This document shows, piece by piece, positions 23,385-33,662 of a stretch of DNA of 64,000 nucleotides. Position numbers and translations under genes: made by a program. The stretch lies in contig NC_080568.1 of the NCBI RefSeq assembly GCF_030253575.1, positions 30,903,001 through 30,967,000 on the forward strand, given 5' to 3'. Numbering within the stretch: the first letter of the stretch is position 1; each line of letters begins with the position of its first letter. This DNA is from Rhododendron vialii (lineage: Eukaryota > Streptophyta > Magnoliopsida > Ericales > Ericaceae). The notes under the pieces are model-generated. The model was not told the origin of the DNA and ran no database searches. It saw nothing but the letters and a program-made list of their open reading frames with translations.

Positions 23385-24382
23385 GTCAAAACTAGGAGTG
23401 ACAAATTGAACCCAGACCCATCAACTAGAAAATAGACCCAACCCAACCTATTTATTAGTTGGGTAAGAATGGGTTCAAACCCAACTAACCCATTATTAGT
23501 TAGGTCATAATTGGGTCAACTTAAATGACCCAATGGGCAATGAAAGTAACCCACCAAATTCCATCTCTTAATTGTTCTCTTTTGCAATTGAGAAGTGAAG
23601 GAGTACGCCCCCCTCTCTTTCTCCCCCTACCCCACCCCCCCCCCCCCCCTGCCGCCCCCCCCCCCCCCCCCCCTCCCCATCTCTCCCCCTTCCCCCCCCC
23701 CCTCTCTCTTTGTCTCTCCCAGGAGCATGCCCTTCTCCCTCTTTTATTCAATTGTTTTGTGCTAAATCACACACGTCCAAAAATATTTTGAATGGTCCGA
23801 ATTAAAAATAAATTGTGACCGGTAACAATTATTTTGACCAGTCAAAATTGAAAACACATCTCATCTATTAATTGCGCGAATGGACTCGTGAAATTGTGCT
23901 CCGCCGTGAATAAATTTCTCTCATGATAGTCCCACAAATGGTTCGGATTAAAAAATTGACTTATTTTTTTGTCCTTATTCAGTTTTTTTTTGCATTTTTT
24001 TTGTTTTGTGTCATATTTTTGTGACTTATTAATTTGTTTTGATGAGAGGAATCAGAAAAGTAAAAAAATTTGATCGAAACTTATAATTTTTTGAATAAAG
24101 ACAAAAAAAATTATTTATTCTCGTCTTTTTGAAAAAATTTATGAGTTTCGATCATAATTTTTTTTTACTTTTCTAATTTTTTGATCATAATTTTTAGTTT
24201 ATATGTAATTGGGTTAATGGGCGGGTCGGATTTGCTTTAAAATAAATGGGCCGGGTTGGGTATGGGTAATTAGACTCATAGTTAATGGGTCTAAATGGGT
24301 CAATGATCCATTAAAGACCCAACCCACTAATAACTTACCCAATTTGACCCAAACCCGCCCGTTTGACACCCCTAGTCAAAAC
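23385..24382. mobile_element. 982-bp hAT-type non-autonomous element with perfect 8-bp target duplication
   Basis: Element 23393-24374 is flanked by identical 8-mers GTCAAAAC at 23385-23392 and 24375-24382. The ends are inverted: TAGGAGTGACAAATTGAACC at the left and, reversed, TAGGGGTGTCAAACGGGCGG at the right, followed by many ACCCAACCC / GGGTTGGGT repeats. It carries a poly-C tract (23633-23702) and an internal hairpin (about 24060-24190) related to 54212-54447. No transposase frame; the apparent proline-rich frame across the poly-C is low complexity. Confidence 0.85.
23633..23702. repeat. poly-C tracts inside the hAT-type element
   Basis: Two long C homopolymers separated by a few T/G bases, plus flanking CT-rich sequence. 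Length in an assembly is unreliable for such tracts. Confidence 0.9.
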
Positions 24383-24418
24383 CAGGGATACAATTTCAAT
24401 TTCCCGCAACGTTTACAA

Positions 24419-24611
24419 GACGCCAAACTCATGACGGGCCGGATGGGCCGAGTTTGGACGGGCAAAATCAGATTCTCAGCGAATCCCCCAGCCCACCCCG
24501 GCCCGGCCCGGCCCGGGCATGTGTGGGCGCAACTGAAAAACCAGACGTTCAGTTCAGACCTCCATTGCCGTAGTGGTTCATTGCTCGTCTGTCTCTGCAA
24601 AATCGTCAGGT
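24419..24611 (+). promoter_or_regulatory. promoter/leader of the 25062 locus
   Basis: Contains several GGGCC/GGCCC motifs (GGGCCGGATGGGCC at about 24437-24451, and a CCCGGCCCGG-rich block at 24493-24518), the site II class common in promoters of plant nuclear genes for mitochondrial and ribosomal proteins. A possible 5'-leader donor CGTCAG|GTATAA lies at 24609-24610. Association with the start codon at 25062 is inferred. Confidence 0.45.
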
Positions 24612-24630
24612 ATAATTGCAGTAAGGAGAC

Positions 24631-24980
24631 ACTATTCGCAGCCCGTATTTTCTCCGTTAGTCCGTTAAAAATTTTCAATTGTACTCGACAGTTACTTACC
24701 GAAATTGAGATACAGTTACTTACCGAAATTACCGAAATTGAGATACATTTTTAGCATATAATTATCGAAATATAATATTTTTTTCAACAGCTATTTACCG
24801 ATATCGAAAATGTATGTCCGGTAGTTATTTACCGAAGATTGAACATATTTTTCGACATATAGTTACTGAAATATAATCTTGTTTTCAACAGTTATTTACC
24901 GAAAATGTTACCTATAATTTTTAACAACTATTTATCGAAATATAGCAGGCTAAAGAAGAATATAAGAAGCTGCGAATAGT
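24631..24980. mobile_element. MITE inserted in the leader of the 25062 locus
   Basis: Inverted ends ACTATTCGCAGC (24631-24642) and GCTGCGAATAGT (24969-24980) are perfect complements. The interior contains repeated phrases of the type AGTTACTTACCGAAATTGAG and ATTTACCGAAA and is AT-rich. No clean target duplication was found. It separates the GGGCC-rich promoter from the probable start codon, so it must lie in the leader or in a 5' intron. Confidence 0.75.
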
Positions 24981-25061
24981 CGCGCCTTCCAGTAATGATT
25001 GATTGGCTTTCGGCTGCTGTAATTATCTTGAATTCGATGATCCACGATCGAAGCAACAACA

Positions 25062-25165
25062 ATGGCGACGCGTTATTCGGCGGTTCGAAATCCCGCCTCA
25101 TCTCTCTGGAGTCGCTTTCAAGATTCGACGGCTCCTGGCATTCCTTCGATACTCCTCTCTACAAG
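25062..25165 (+). CDS. putative first coding exon of a small mitochondrial-type protein
   Basis: The ATG at 25062 has a strong plant context (CAACAATGGCG). It opens MATRYSAVRNPASSLWSRFQ and continues to LLST before a GT donor (ACAAG|GTATAC) at 25165/25166. The peptide is rich in Arg/Ser and poor in acidic residues, like a mitochondrial presequence. Upstream is a GGGCC-rich promoter with a MITE in the leader. Two other frames cross the same interval with ATGs at 24995 and 25003, but with poorer context. Frame-compatible candidate downstream exons are at 30307-30343 and 30459-30512 (EYPEIWPATIFL, SFALAPSM), and another, mutually exclusive, starts at 28626. I do not recognise the product. Confidence 0.45.
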
Positions 25166-28100
25166 GTATACTCATCAACCCACTTGGTTATTCATAGTAT
25201 GAATTTGGCAGTTCAATATTCATAACCTTCGTCTTGGAACCTTGGATTCACTTTTCGCACCAAGCGACGACCTATTGAACGTGATTTTCCGAATTAGAGT
25301 AGACATTTGGTTGTACTTTTTTCTTCTTCTTTTTTTATTGGATGCGTGAGATTTTGCGCAGTCACATGCGTTCATTGAAGTATTGTCTCACAAGTACAGC
25401 GTCAGATCGAGGAGTTGAGAGGATTGCCGGCTTGATTAGCAGTTTTGGTGATTGATGTTGTTCCTGTTGTTTCGTACTTGTCTAGGTAACTGCATTTGGA
25501 TTGTTGGACATAGGATATAGGATTTTATTCAATGCATTAGACATGATTCTGTGGCATTTGTGATTGTTGCTAGAAGGGTATAGTATTTGATTCGACAGAT
25601 GAGACATGATTTGGGTTATAAATTCAAGGGAGGTCATTTGTGGCGTTTCAAAGTAATTGGAGAGTTAATTGTACAAAACCTGAGATATATACCCCCACTA
25701 TTAGTTCAAAGTGAGTACTGATCGAATGAGATTATGTAACTTATGCTATGAAATTAGGTTGCCCCTACTATTAGTTGAGTTGGATTTCTCATTCCAAGGG
25801 ATCACAGGCCCTTACTATTATTCCATCCCTATTAAGGCCAAGTAAACGTGACTAAAGAGTGCTGATTTCTTAATCTTGATTGCGTCATAGAGTCGTGTGG
25901 GATGAGGTAAAGCGGCCAACTATGTTTCCTCTCAAGGAGATCATTGATGAAATTCATGTTTAAGTTGCCAGGATTGTATGCCATTTAATTTGTAGATATT
26001 GTACCCTATGATGGCAGGACAAGATTACTCTCTGCAAGTGTGGAGTTTTGGTTCACATATTCTCGTTGCTTTAACATGATCAAACAGTAATTTCATTCTT
26101 TATTTATGCTGATATACTCTTTTTGATAGGATTAGCGACGAAAACCTTTGGAGCACAGTAGGTTAGCACCGATAGAACATAAGATGAGAGATAATAGACT
26201 AAGGTGGTTTGGACATGTCTATCGTAGATCGGTAGATAGATGTTGTAGTTGGGAGGAATGATATGAAAACGGTAAGGGGTATGCTGAGAATTAAAGGGCG
26301 AGGTAGACCAATCATGACTTTTGTGGTGATAGTTCAAAAGGGCCTAGGTTTATTGGATATCACAGAGCACGATGACCTTGATAGAACTCAATGGAGAAAA
26401 TGGATTCATGTAGCCGCCCCCAATTGATTGGGGCTTAAGGCCCATTTTAGTTTGGTATTTACTTTTATCGTAGAAAGAAAAGGAGCAAGCTTAGTGTAGA
26501 AGAAGGGCATTTTTTAGTAACCTATCTCAGAGGTGGCACATATGCACAAACAATCATAACAATTGGGATAAATAATATTGGATACTCAACCGACAATCAT
26601 TGAATACCCATAGCCCAAGACTCAGCAGCACAAAAAGTTACTCTTAGCTGTAAAATGGGATAAATGCATAAACAATAATCGAAAAGAAAGCGGCAAATTT
26701 GGGGTTAACATTCCCTTCTGATTTCACAATGGTCACATCTCACATACGAAACATTCATATTAGAGTCCAAAACTCTATTTGGGAGAATCAAAATAAATTT
26801 TAATATTTGAAAAGTGAATTACTATTCGTATACACTCCATCCATGCATCTCGCTATCTCTATTTTCTATTATCATTTCAAATATTTTCCCTCTAAATTGG
26901 AGATATAGAGACAAAAAATAGAGATATATAGTGTAAGATGAGATGCCCTTATGTATTCCCTGATTGCTTGGTTAAGTAAATCAAAAAATGATGTCTCTGA
27001 CACCACTGATAATCTTTCAAACTATGGGAACTCGTCGATGGCCATTTCAATATCTTGTGCATTTTCATATATTTTTGGTCAAACTGTTGATACTTTTTTT
27101 TTAATCCAAACTGTTGATATTAATACAGTAGAATTTTATTTATGTATAATGTCAATTAAGCTAGCAGAGTTTTTTTTTTGGTTGTGAATACGCTGAGGAA
27201 AATTTATGAAGCCGCCACTGACCTATCTACTTGACCATGCAACTTGGTGTTCTATCTGGCTAATAAACTAATCGTTGCCCAAAGAAGAAGTCTAGATGCT
27301 TCTGTTTCTTGCACTTTTAGTATCCATTTGTTATTTTCTGGATGGCATAAACTTGAGCATACTAAATATTTTCAGGCATATCTATGATAGGTGCGTGTTG
27401 CTGAGTATAACAAAGTTCATAGTCAACCTAGTGGTATAAACTGAAAGCAAAGTGGTAGGTACAACACAACTGTCGGATTTGCAAGATCTTAGAAGAATCT
27501 TTATGTGCAGCATGGAGCATATGATAGTATCTTTTTTTCTTCTTTTGAGTGGGTGCAAATTTGTGAGCGTGTGATGCAGGGAAGCGTATAGAAAAGAAAG
27601 GGATACGCAACAAGGACAATGACAAACACATAAATCTAGCGATACTCTCCCCAAGACTCGAATTTTATTAGTACTCAATAATCAACTCTCCCCCTGGAAA
27701 TGAAAGATTTCATCCATACCTATAATCCATGCAAAGGCTATTCTAATTCTCAACATTCTCCTAAATGTGTTTCAATGAACCTGATAATAAATAAGTACAG
27801 TGGATAAGACTTGTGAATGCACCTATGTATACATGCATGCATTAAACCTTACAATAACCACATGCAATTAACCAAATGAGAAAACCTAATATTCTAGGCA
27901 ATTTATGCAAAAATGGAAAGATTCCTTATAAAGTACTAATTTTGAAAGAATAAATGAAAATTCCTATACTTCTTGAACAATTATAATAATGGCCTGCATC
28001 AATGTGCATGCATATTACAACTGTAGACTGTTTTGGTCACTTTAATTGATGTCTATAAGTTCTACTTACTTGGGAATCATCACTGCCGTGGTCACTTTAG

Positions 28101-30306
28101 TTGCTTCACTGAAGATAAAATTGGTAATTTCACTGAGGATTACAAAGCTTGGTCTGTTATGTATCCTATGATTGTCTTTGCAAATATGAATAGACTTTTT
28201 TTCCCTTTAAAGAAGTGCCATCTTTCTTTCTTATGAAGTGGGTTTATTCTTTTTGCTTCAGTAGGTTATACTTCTGGATTGAACTAATTATTCTAGGTCT
28301 CCAGATCATCCAAGAACCTGTATGAGAGAAGGGATTATGCTCTTTATAGTGTGACATTGTTCACTGGTGATGCCAACAACATTCAACTTTAGAACTAAAG
28401 CATCTGAAAGAGGTTTTCAAGCGAGTTTGTCCATGTTGCAACTTTTCCATTCTTTAGTTGGTTTGCATGTAACAGCTTAGCTTGTCTTTTGTTGGTACTA
28501 GGAATTTCTTGCTCCTATTCTTCGTTTAGAAATTCGGTAATGATGAATGATGATAAAGATGTTTCTCTAATTGATGGTATCTTCTTTATGTACTATGAAA
28601 TGTTAGAATTTTCCTTGTGATTCAGATTTGTGATTTCGAATATAAGCTGGAAACAAGAGAGTCGGAAGCAGGAGCCTGAGAAGCTGATGCAAGATCAAGA
28701 AACACTTACAAGCTCCATTCTGCAATGGTGCTATGCCTGTTATGGGAGTTGCTACTAGTTCTGTGGAGCTTCTGACATCATTACATGGTTTTATTTGTGG
28801 TTCTGAAAACTGTATCAATTCTGTGAATAAAGCTCGTAAAATAATCTGGTATGATCTGGTAGGTAATATGGGTCCTGCTGGCTGGTGACATGTGAATTTG
28901 TCATTATGTAAATATTATTTTATCTCAGTCCCACTTCATGAATCTTGCTCAACCCATCATACCGAATCTAGGTCCACTTATTACCCAGATATCTAGCACT
29001 TGATTAGCTTTTTAACTAGCAATGGTTGACTATTTTAAGAACAGCATCCATAGGTTGCTATTCACTGGAGTATTCTAAGTTCTAACCATGTGGATAGTGG
29101 TACAATGCTGCCAATAATTTGTTATGTCCTAGATAATGGAATTCTGAAAAGTAAACCTCTAGACTAGTACAGTATTTGAATTAGTGGAGCGCCCGAATTT
29201 CTTACCAGATTAGGTATGGAAACTCCACAGTTAACTCTGTAGACATATCACTCATTATTTGCTAAATTCCTGATTCTGGGTCACTTTTGACTTGGTGGAG
29301 CTTGTATGTGTGAACCTGAGCATGCAGGTTTTTAGAATGGGAAGTCTATCATGCGGAGAATGTTGCATGTTTAATTGCGGAGAGTGTTGTCTAGAAAAGC
29401 CATGCTCAAATTGGACACCACAGAATTGCATAATTGAGATTGATGCCTTGCTAGGATGGCAGATTAAAATTGGACAGACTGTGTGAAGTTGCGGGCAGCA
29501 TAAAAGCATATTAGATGACAAAGTTTAGGTTGAAGTGCTTTTATGAGATAGGACAGGGTCAAGGTTAGCAAAGTGGGTGGAGGGCATGGTGTAACCAAAT
29601 GCATTTCCCCAAATTAAGTTTCAGAGTGAAATATGATCTGTCCAGCTGACCATAAAAAATTTAGCAACGCTATGTTGGTGTGCAGATGTGAATCATTATG
29701 TTGAAGGGAGGTATCCTTTTGTCTCAGCATGTTCATTGATGTGATCACTGTGATGGAATGAACATTTAAATCTGATAAATTCGCATTGATGTAAACAATC
29801 TCAAGTTGACCTAACTTAATTTACAGTAGGAAAATCCCCGTTTCCTATTTTGTTTAGGATCATACAAAAAGAAAGAAGGTAAAGCTTTTAAAAACAGAGA
29901 GGATTGATGGAATATAGACTTGCCTTTGTAGGAGTCTGATTATGCACATTTATCTGCTTATACAAGCATGATATGCTGGAACTGTTGCTAAGCCTTGATT
30001 CCATTTTTCGATCCATTTTTATCTACTATCACAGATGTGTACCCCAAAGTGCTTAGGAAAATCATAGTGGACATTCTTGGACCAAAAGTGGCAACAAATT
30101 AACTCCGACTTACTTGTGCACTGATTCACTCGGAGGGCATACAAGGCGCATTATTCTTGCATTATTTAAGTTGCTGAACCCAAAGTGGCCTCCTGGAATT
30201 TTTTTTTCTAGTGTTTGACATATTCTTGTAGAATCTAGTCTTTAACTGCATGATACAATGCAGGTTTTCAGTTTGTGGATGCGCTGTACTGTATGTTTAT
30301 TTGCAG
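25166..30306. other. probable long intron / unresolved region
   Basis: If the 25062 exon is real this would be intronic or contain unrecognised exons. Seen within it: a LINE remnant at 26122-26440, and a 28626-28765 stretch that starts after a TTCAG acceptor and reads KQESRKQEPEKLMQDQ in the phase left by the first exon, then stops. Otherwise AT-rich sequence with no identifiable gene on either strand. Confidence 0.4.
26122..26440 (+). mobile_element. decayed 3' end of a non-LTR retrotransposon (LINE)
   Basis: Fragments in shifting frames read KMRDNRLRWFGHVYRRS, then GRGRPIMTFVV, and LDRTQWRKWIHVAAPN followed by a stop and TTGGGGCTTAAGG. This is the familiar C-terminal tail of plant LINE reverse-transcriptase polyproteins (RLRWFGHV...RP, GRGRP, and the W..RIHVADP ending). 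At least two frameshifts and several stops make it dead. Only the last ~100 codons are present, as in 5'-truncated insertions. Confidence 0.85.
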
Positions 30307-30512
30307 AGAATATCCTGAGATATGGCCTGCCACCATCTTCTTGGTAATTGAACTGTATTTCTCTCTAGTACTACTGGTCAGTGGTCATCACCCCAGAACT
30401 ATTGTCCTTGTTCCCCTGATATCACTGGGCTAAGACATTGAAATTTTGTTGATTTCAGTCATTTGCATTGGCACCTTCCATGGTAAGTGAGAAGAACGCA
30501 CGCAGTACATGA
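30307..30512 (+). other. candidate downstream exons of the 25062 locus
   Basis: 30307-30343 lies between TTTGCAG and GTAATT and, in the phase left by the 25062 exon, reads R-EYPEIWPATIFL. 30459-30482 lies between TTTCAG and GTAAGT and reads SFALAPSM; unspliced it would continue VSEKNARST and stop at 30512. Together they would make a short hydrophobic segment after the presequence-like N-terminus. The splice signals are good but no homologue was recognised, so this is only a hypothesis. Confidence 0.25.
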
Positions 30513-30635
30513 GAGTAACTCTGTGACATTTCCAACAGGTACTTAGCATGTATAATTTCTCTTTCTACTATTCCATCAACCTTGAGTAGTTTTTATGCCA
30601 GAGCTTGGACTACCCAGATTAAAAATGATATGCAT

Positions 30636-31610
30636 AAAATGTCAAGTAGAAAAATGTGGGCACTGCAGAAATCAACTATTAAACCAGCTTTGATAAAAAA
30701 CAGTATTTGCTGAGGTGTTCTACCATTATGTATCCTATAGCCCTGCTTGTTTGACTTGACTGATAAGTAACTCCATTATATTAATATTGAGGGATTAATA
30801 ATGCCACATCCTACAATGTTCAAGGTATTGTTTGTCCCGTATGTCGTGGTATATCTTATCCAATGGATACTTACTACTAGCCGCAAAAGCTTCAACCATA
30901 TGTGAGATATGTGGGTCCCTTGAATAAAGAGTCCGGTTTCCCTTGAATAAAGAGTCCGGTTTGGTTTTGTAATACAGACAAACAATAAGTATCTGTATTT
31001 CTTTTGCCAGGGGGGAAGTAGGATAGGAATCCAACTCTGAGGGCTGCATGTGGCAACGTTTCTGTTGTCTGCATTGTCTTAAACGCCGACCTCAGTTGTT
31101 TCGATCAATTTGGCTCAAATGGAGAAGTTTTGAACGCTGCATTTCAGTATTTGCTAAAATGTCAAGTAGAAAAATGTGGGCATTGCAGAAATCAACTATT
31201 AAACCAGCTTTGATAAAAAACAGTATTTGCTGAGGTGTCCTACCATTATGTATCCTATAGCCCTGCTTGTTTGACTCGACTGATAAGTAACTCCATTGTA
31301 TTAATATTGAGGGATTAACAATGCCACATCCTACAATGTTGAAGGTATTGTATATCCCGTATGTTGTGGACCTGTGGTATGACATATCCAACGGATACTT
31401 ACTACTAGCCGCGAAAGCTTCAACCGTATGTGAGATATGTGGTTCCCTTGAATATAGAGTCCAGTTTGGTTTGGTAATATGGACAAACAATATAAGTATC
31501 TGTATTTCTTTTGCCAGGGGGAAGTAAGATACGAATCCAACTCTGAGGGCTGCAAGTGGCAACGTTTCTGTTGTCTCAAATGGAAAAGCTTTGAACTCTG
31601 CATTTCGGTC
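30636..31610 (+). repeat. two direct copies of a ~450-515-bp unit, period 520
   Basis: Copy one runs about 30636-31149 and copy two about 31156-31610. They share AAAATGTCAAGTAGAAAAAT, CAGCTTTGATAAAAAACAGT, TGCCACATCCTACAATGTT and TATCTGTATTTCTTTTGCCA at high identity. Copy one has an internal doubling of CCCTTGAATAAAGAGTCCGG (30918-30961) and extra sequence near its end. Short frames over both copies are disrupted differently, so no protein is claimed. Confidence 0.85.
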
Positions 31611-32224
31611 ATTATCCTGTTGCTTCATAGCCAAGTGTTGTCCTGATCTGGTCTGGTATGTTCGTTATCCCATATAATGTGCTGAACCATCTTTGTCTCT
31701 GGTCTCAGGACCACTCAGGAGCTTTTCTCAGTTGTGGCAACATCCATTGACTCCCGTGTTTGTTGTGGCCATATTAACTGTTCTACATGTGAAAACTGCA
31801 GCACTTTACTGGAAATATGACGACGAAGGAGTGATGGGCGGCCTGGGAGGCGACGGTGATGGGCATCCCTTTGTCTCCTTCACCATAAATCTCCTGTGAA
31901 AGGGCAAGTTATTCTACTGTCAATGCCGAAAACACTCGGTTCGGTTCGGTTCGGTCCAGCCTGCAATCATAAGTAAATATTGAGATTGTGTAACAAGATA
32001 ACTACGTCTTCGTGCCTTGTTACTTTTTCTATGGAAGATTTGTAAGAGTTTGTTTGAAGGTTCACACATTGGAGCAGGGGGGCGTGATTGGTTAATCATT
32101 AAAATTGTAACACAAACAGATCCTTGTGTAACAGATCATTACTTTTTCTATGGAAGTTTTTTCTATGTTTGACACCTAAATTTGTGAAAGTGCTCTAATG
32201 TGAGGGAAATTGAGCTCGTAATTT

Positions 32225-32425
32225 ATTTATTTTTAATGTAGGGTGTCCCGGGCCAGATTGTGTGCACTTCAAACTATTTCCTACAAGTAAGATGGCCTCA
32301 AGAGTTGTTGGCAAAAAGAATTGTACACATGATCATAGGAGGGAGCAAACTCCCAAGTTCTAAACTAAGACCACTTGGCCAACCTTTGTGGTTGAGCACA
32401 TAAAAGTTCGTTTTCTATTCACTTT
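32225..32425 (-). mobile_element. Au-type SINE, - strand
   Basis: Reversed it reads AACCACAAAGGTTGGCCAAGTGGTC (A box), then TTAGAACTTGGGAGTTTGCTC and a body ending AGTGCACACAATCTGGCCCGGG. Same family as 61938-62158, with similar A-box and AACTTGGG..TTTGCTCCCTC phrases. Diverged. Confidence 0.7.
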
Positions 32426-32599
32426 ATTCTCATTTTCCTACCACAATTAAAAAAGGACTAGATTTTGCGATTGGTTTTCTATTGTCCTATGGTATTCCTT
32501 CAGAAATCTAAGACCCCAACAAACATAATTCCGAGTTTTGGTTCTAAAAAATGGAGTACCTACTTTACATATCAAGTTTTATTTATTTATTTTTTAACC

Positions 32600-32806
32600 G
32601 GAATCAAGCTTATCAAGTCGGTTGTCTCATTTATCTCCCTAGTGGTGACCTGAGTTTGAGTCCCATGGGGAGCAGATTTGGGGATCAGGGCTATGAACAG
32701 CCTCTGAAACACCCCCTCCTTGACTAACATACTAACACCCCGCCCCCTTCTTGAACTCCGCTAACTCCCGCTGATGTATACCGTATGGGAAAAAAAAAAA
32801 CAAATC
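32600..32806 (+). mobile_element. second-family SINE, + strand, with A tail
   Basis: Contains GGTTGTCTCATTTATCTCCC in the A-box region, a B-box-like GAGTTTGAGTCCC, and the 3' end CTAACTCCCGCTGATGTATA followed by CCGTATGGG and a run of A. Its 3' end matches reversed copies at 22469-22650 and 41736-41897. Confidence 0.7.
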
Positions 32807-33427
32807 AAGGTCATGCAGAATTTAAAGCTAAATCCCAAACAGAACCATTTTTGGCCACGATTACTCTTTGGGTGTGAGCCAGTGTAGGGGTTTTTGTTCG
32901 CTTGGAAAGAATCAGAACCACCATCACACCACCTAACACACTGAATAGAGGAGCGAAAAAGAAAAGAAGAAAAAACAACAGAAACAAAAAAAGATAATGA
33001 AGAAAACGTATAGTCTTTTTGAAGAAAACAAAAATTGACTACCCTAGGCAATTTTGTATAGTCTTTTTCTTTTTCTTTTTGTTAAGGCTGCCAAGTCGGT
33101 AGCAGATCCTCTCATGTATATAAAACAAGTAAAAAATACAAGAACAAAACAAACAACAAATCAAAATACAATAAAAGCCGCTCAGCTTCGATGTTGGACC
33201 CAACACTCCGCTCGTGGAGGATCGCCATTGGGTCTTGTCCCATCGCAGTATCGCCACTGAATCTGCCTCTTGACGCTTTCGCCGTTGCTATTAGAGAGCT
33301 CAGGAAACCGTCACTCAAACCGACCTAATTCAGTTTTGTTAGTCTTAAGATGTGGGGTTTTGTCAATTATGCTTTTTTGCTCCAACAAACTAGGGTCTAC
33401 GACTACAACCCGTTTAATAACTTATAC

Positions 33428-33662
33428 TACCTCCGTCTTAATTTAATTGTCACTTTTTGAAATTCGTGCCACTTTTCAATTGATTATATCTTGAAATTTA
33501 TAATGTTTTAGGTGATTTTGAAAAATATTGTATTATAGAACAAATCGAGATTTATCAAACAAGATCCATATTGGATATAAAGTTTATTACCAATTTAAAG
33601 ATATAACTAGTTTTTTTATTTAGTTAGAATAGAACTGGACAAGTAAATTGGGACGGAAGGTA
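33428..33662. mobile_element. Stowaway-like MITE
   Basis: The left end TACCTCCGTCTTAATTTAATT and the right end AAATTGGGACGGAAGGTA are inverted versions of each other, bounded by TA. Interior AT-rich, about 235 bp, no frame. Confidence 0.7.

Noticed and set aside
23521..23791. Proline-rich and glycine-rich frames
   Set aside because: They read through poly-C tracts inside a transposon.
28626..28770. KQESRKQEPEKLMQDQ exon resembling a mitochondrial ATPase inhibitor helix
   Set aside because: Only a vague charge-pattern resemblance; the conserved inhibitor motif before it was not found.
31693..31899. 68-codon + strand frame ending in FVSFTINLL
   Set aside because: No homologue recognised, and other frames are equally open; kept out of the gene list.
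33112..33318. 68-codon - strand frame (MSDGFLSSLIATAKA...)
   Set aside because: The first 45 codons look codon-like, but no family, splice partner or promoter was found; possibly a captured fragment, not supported as a gene.
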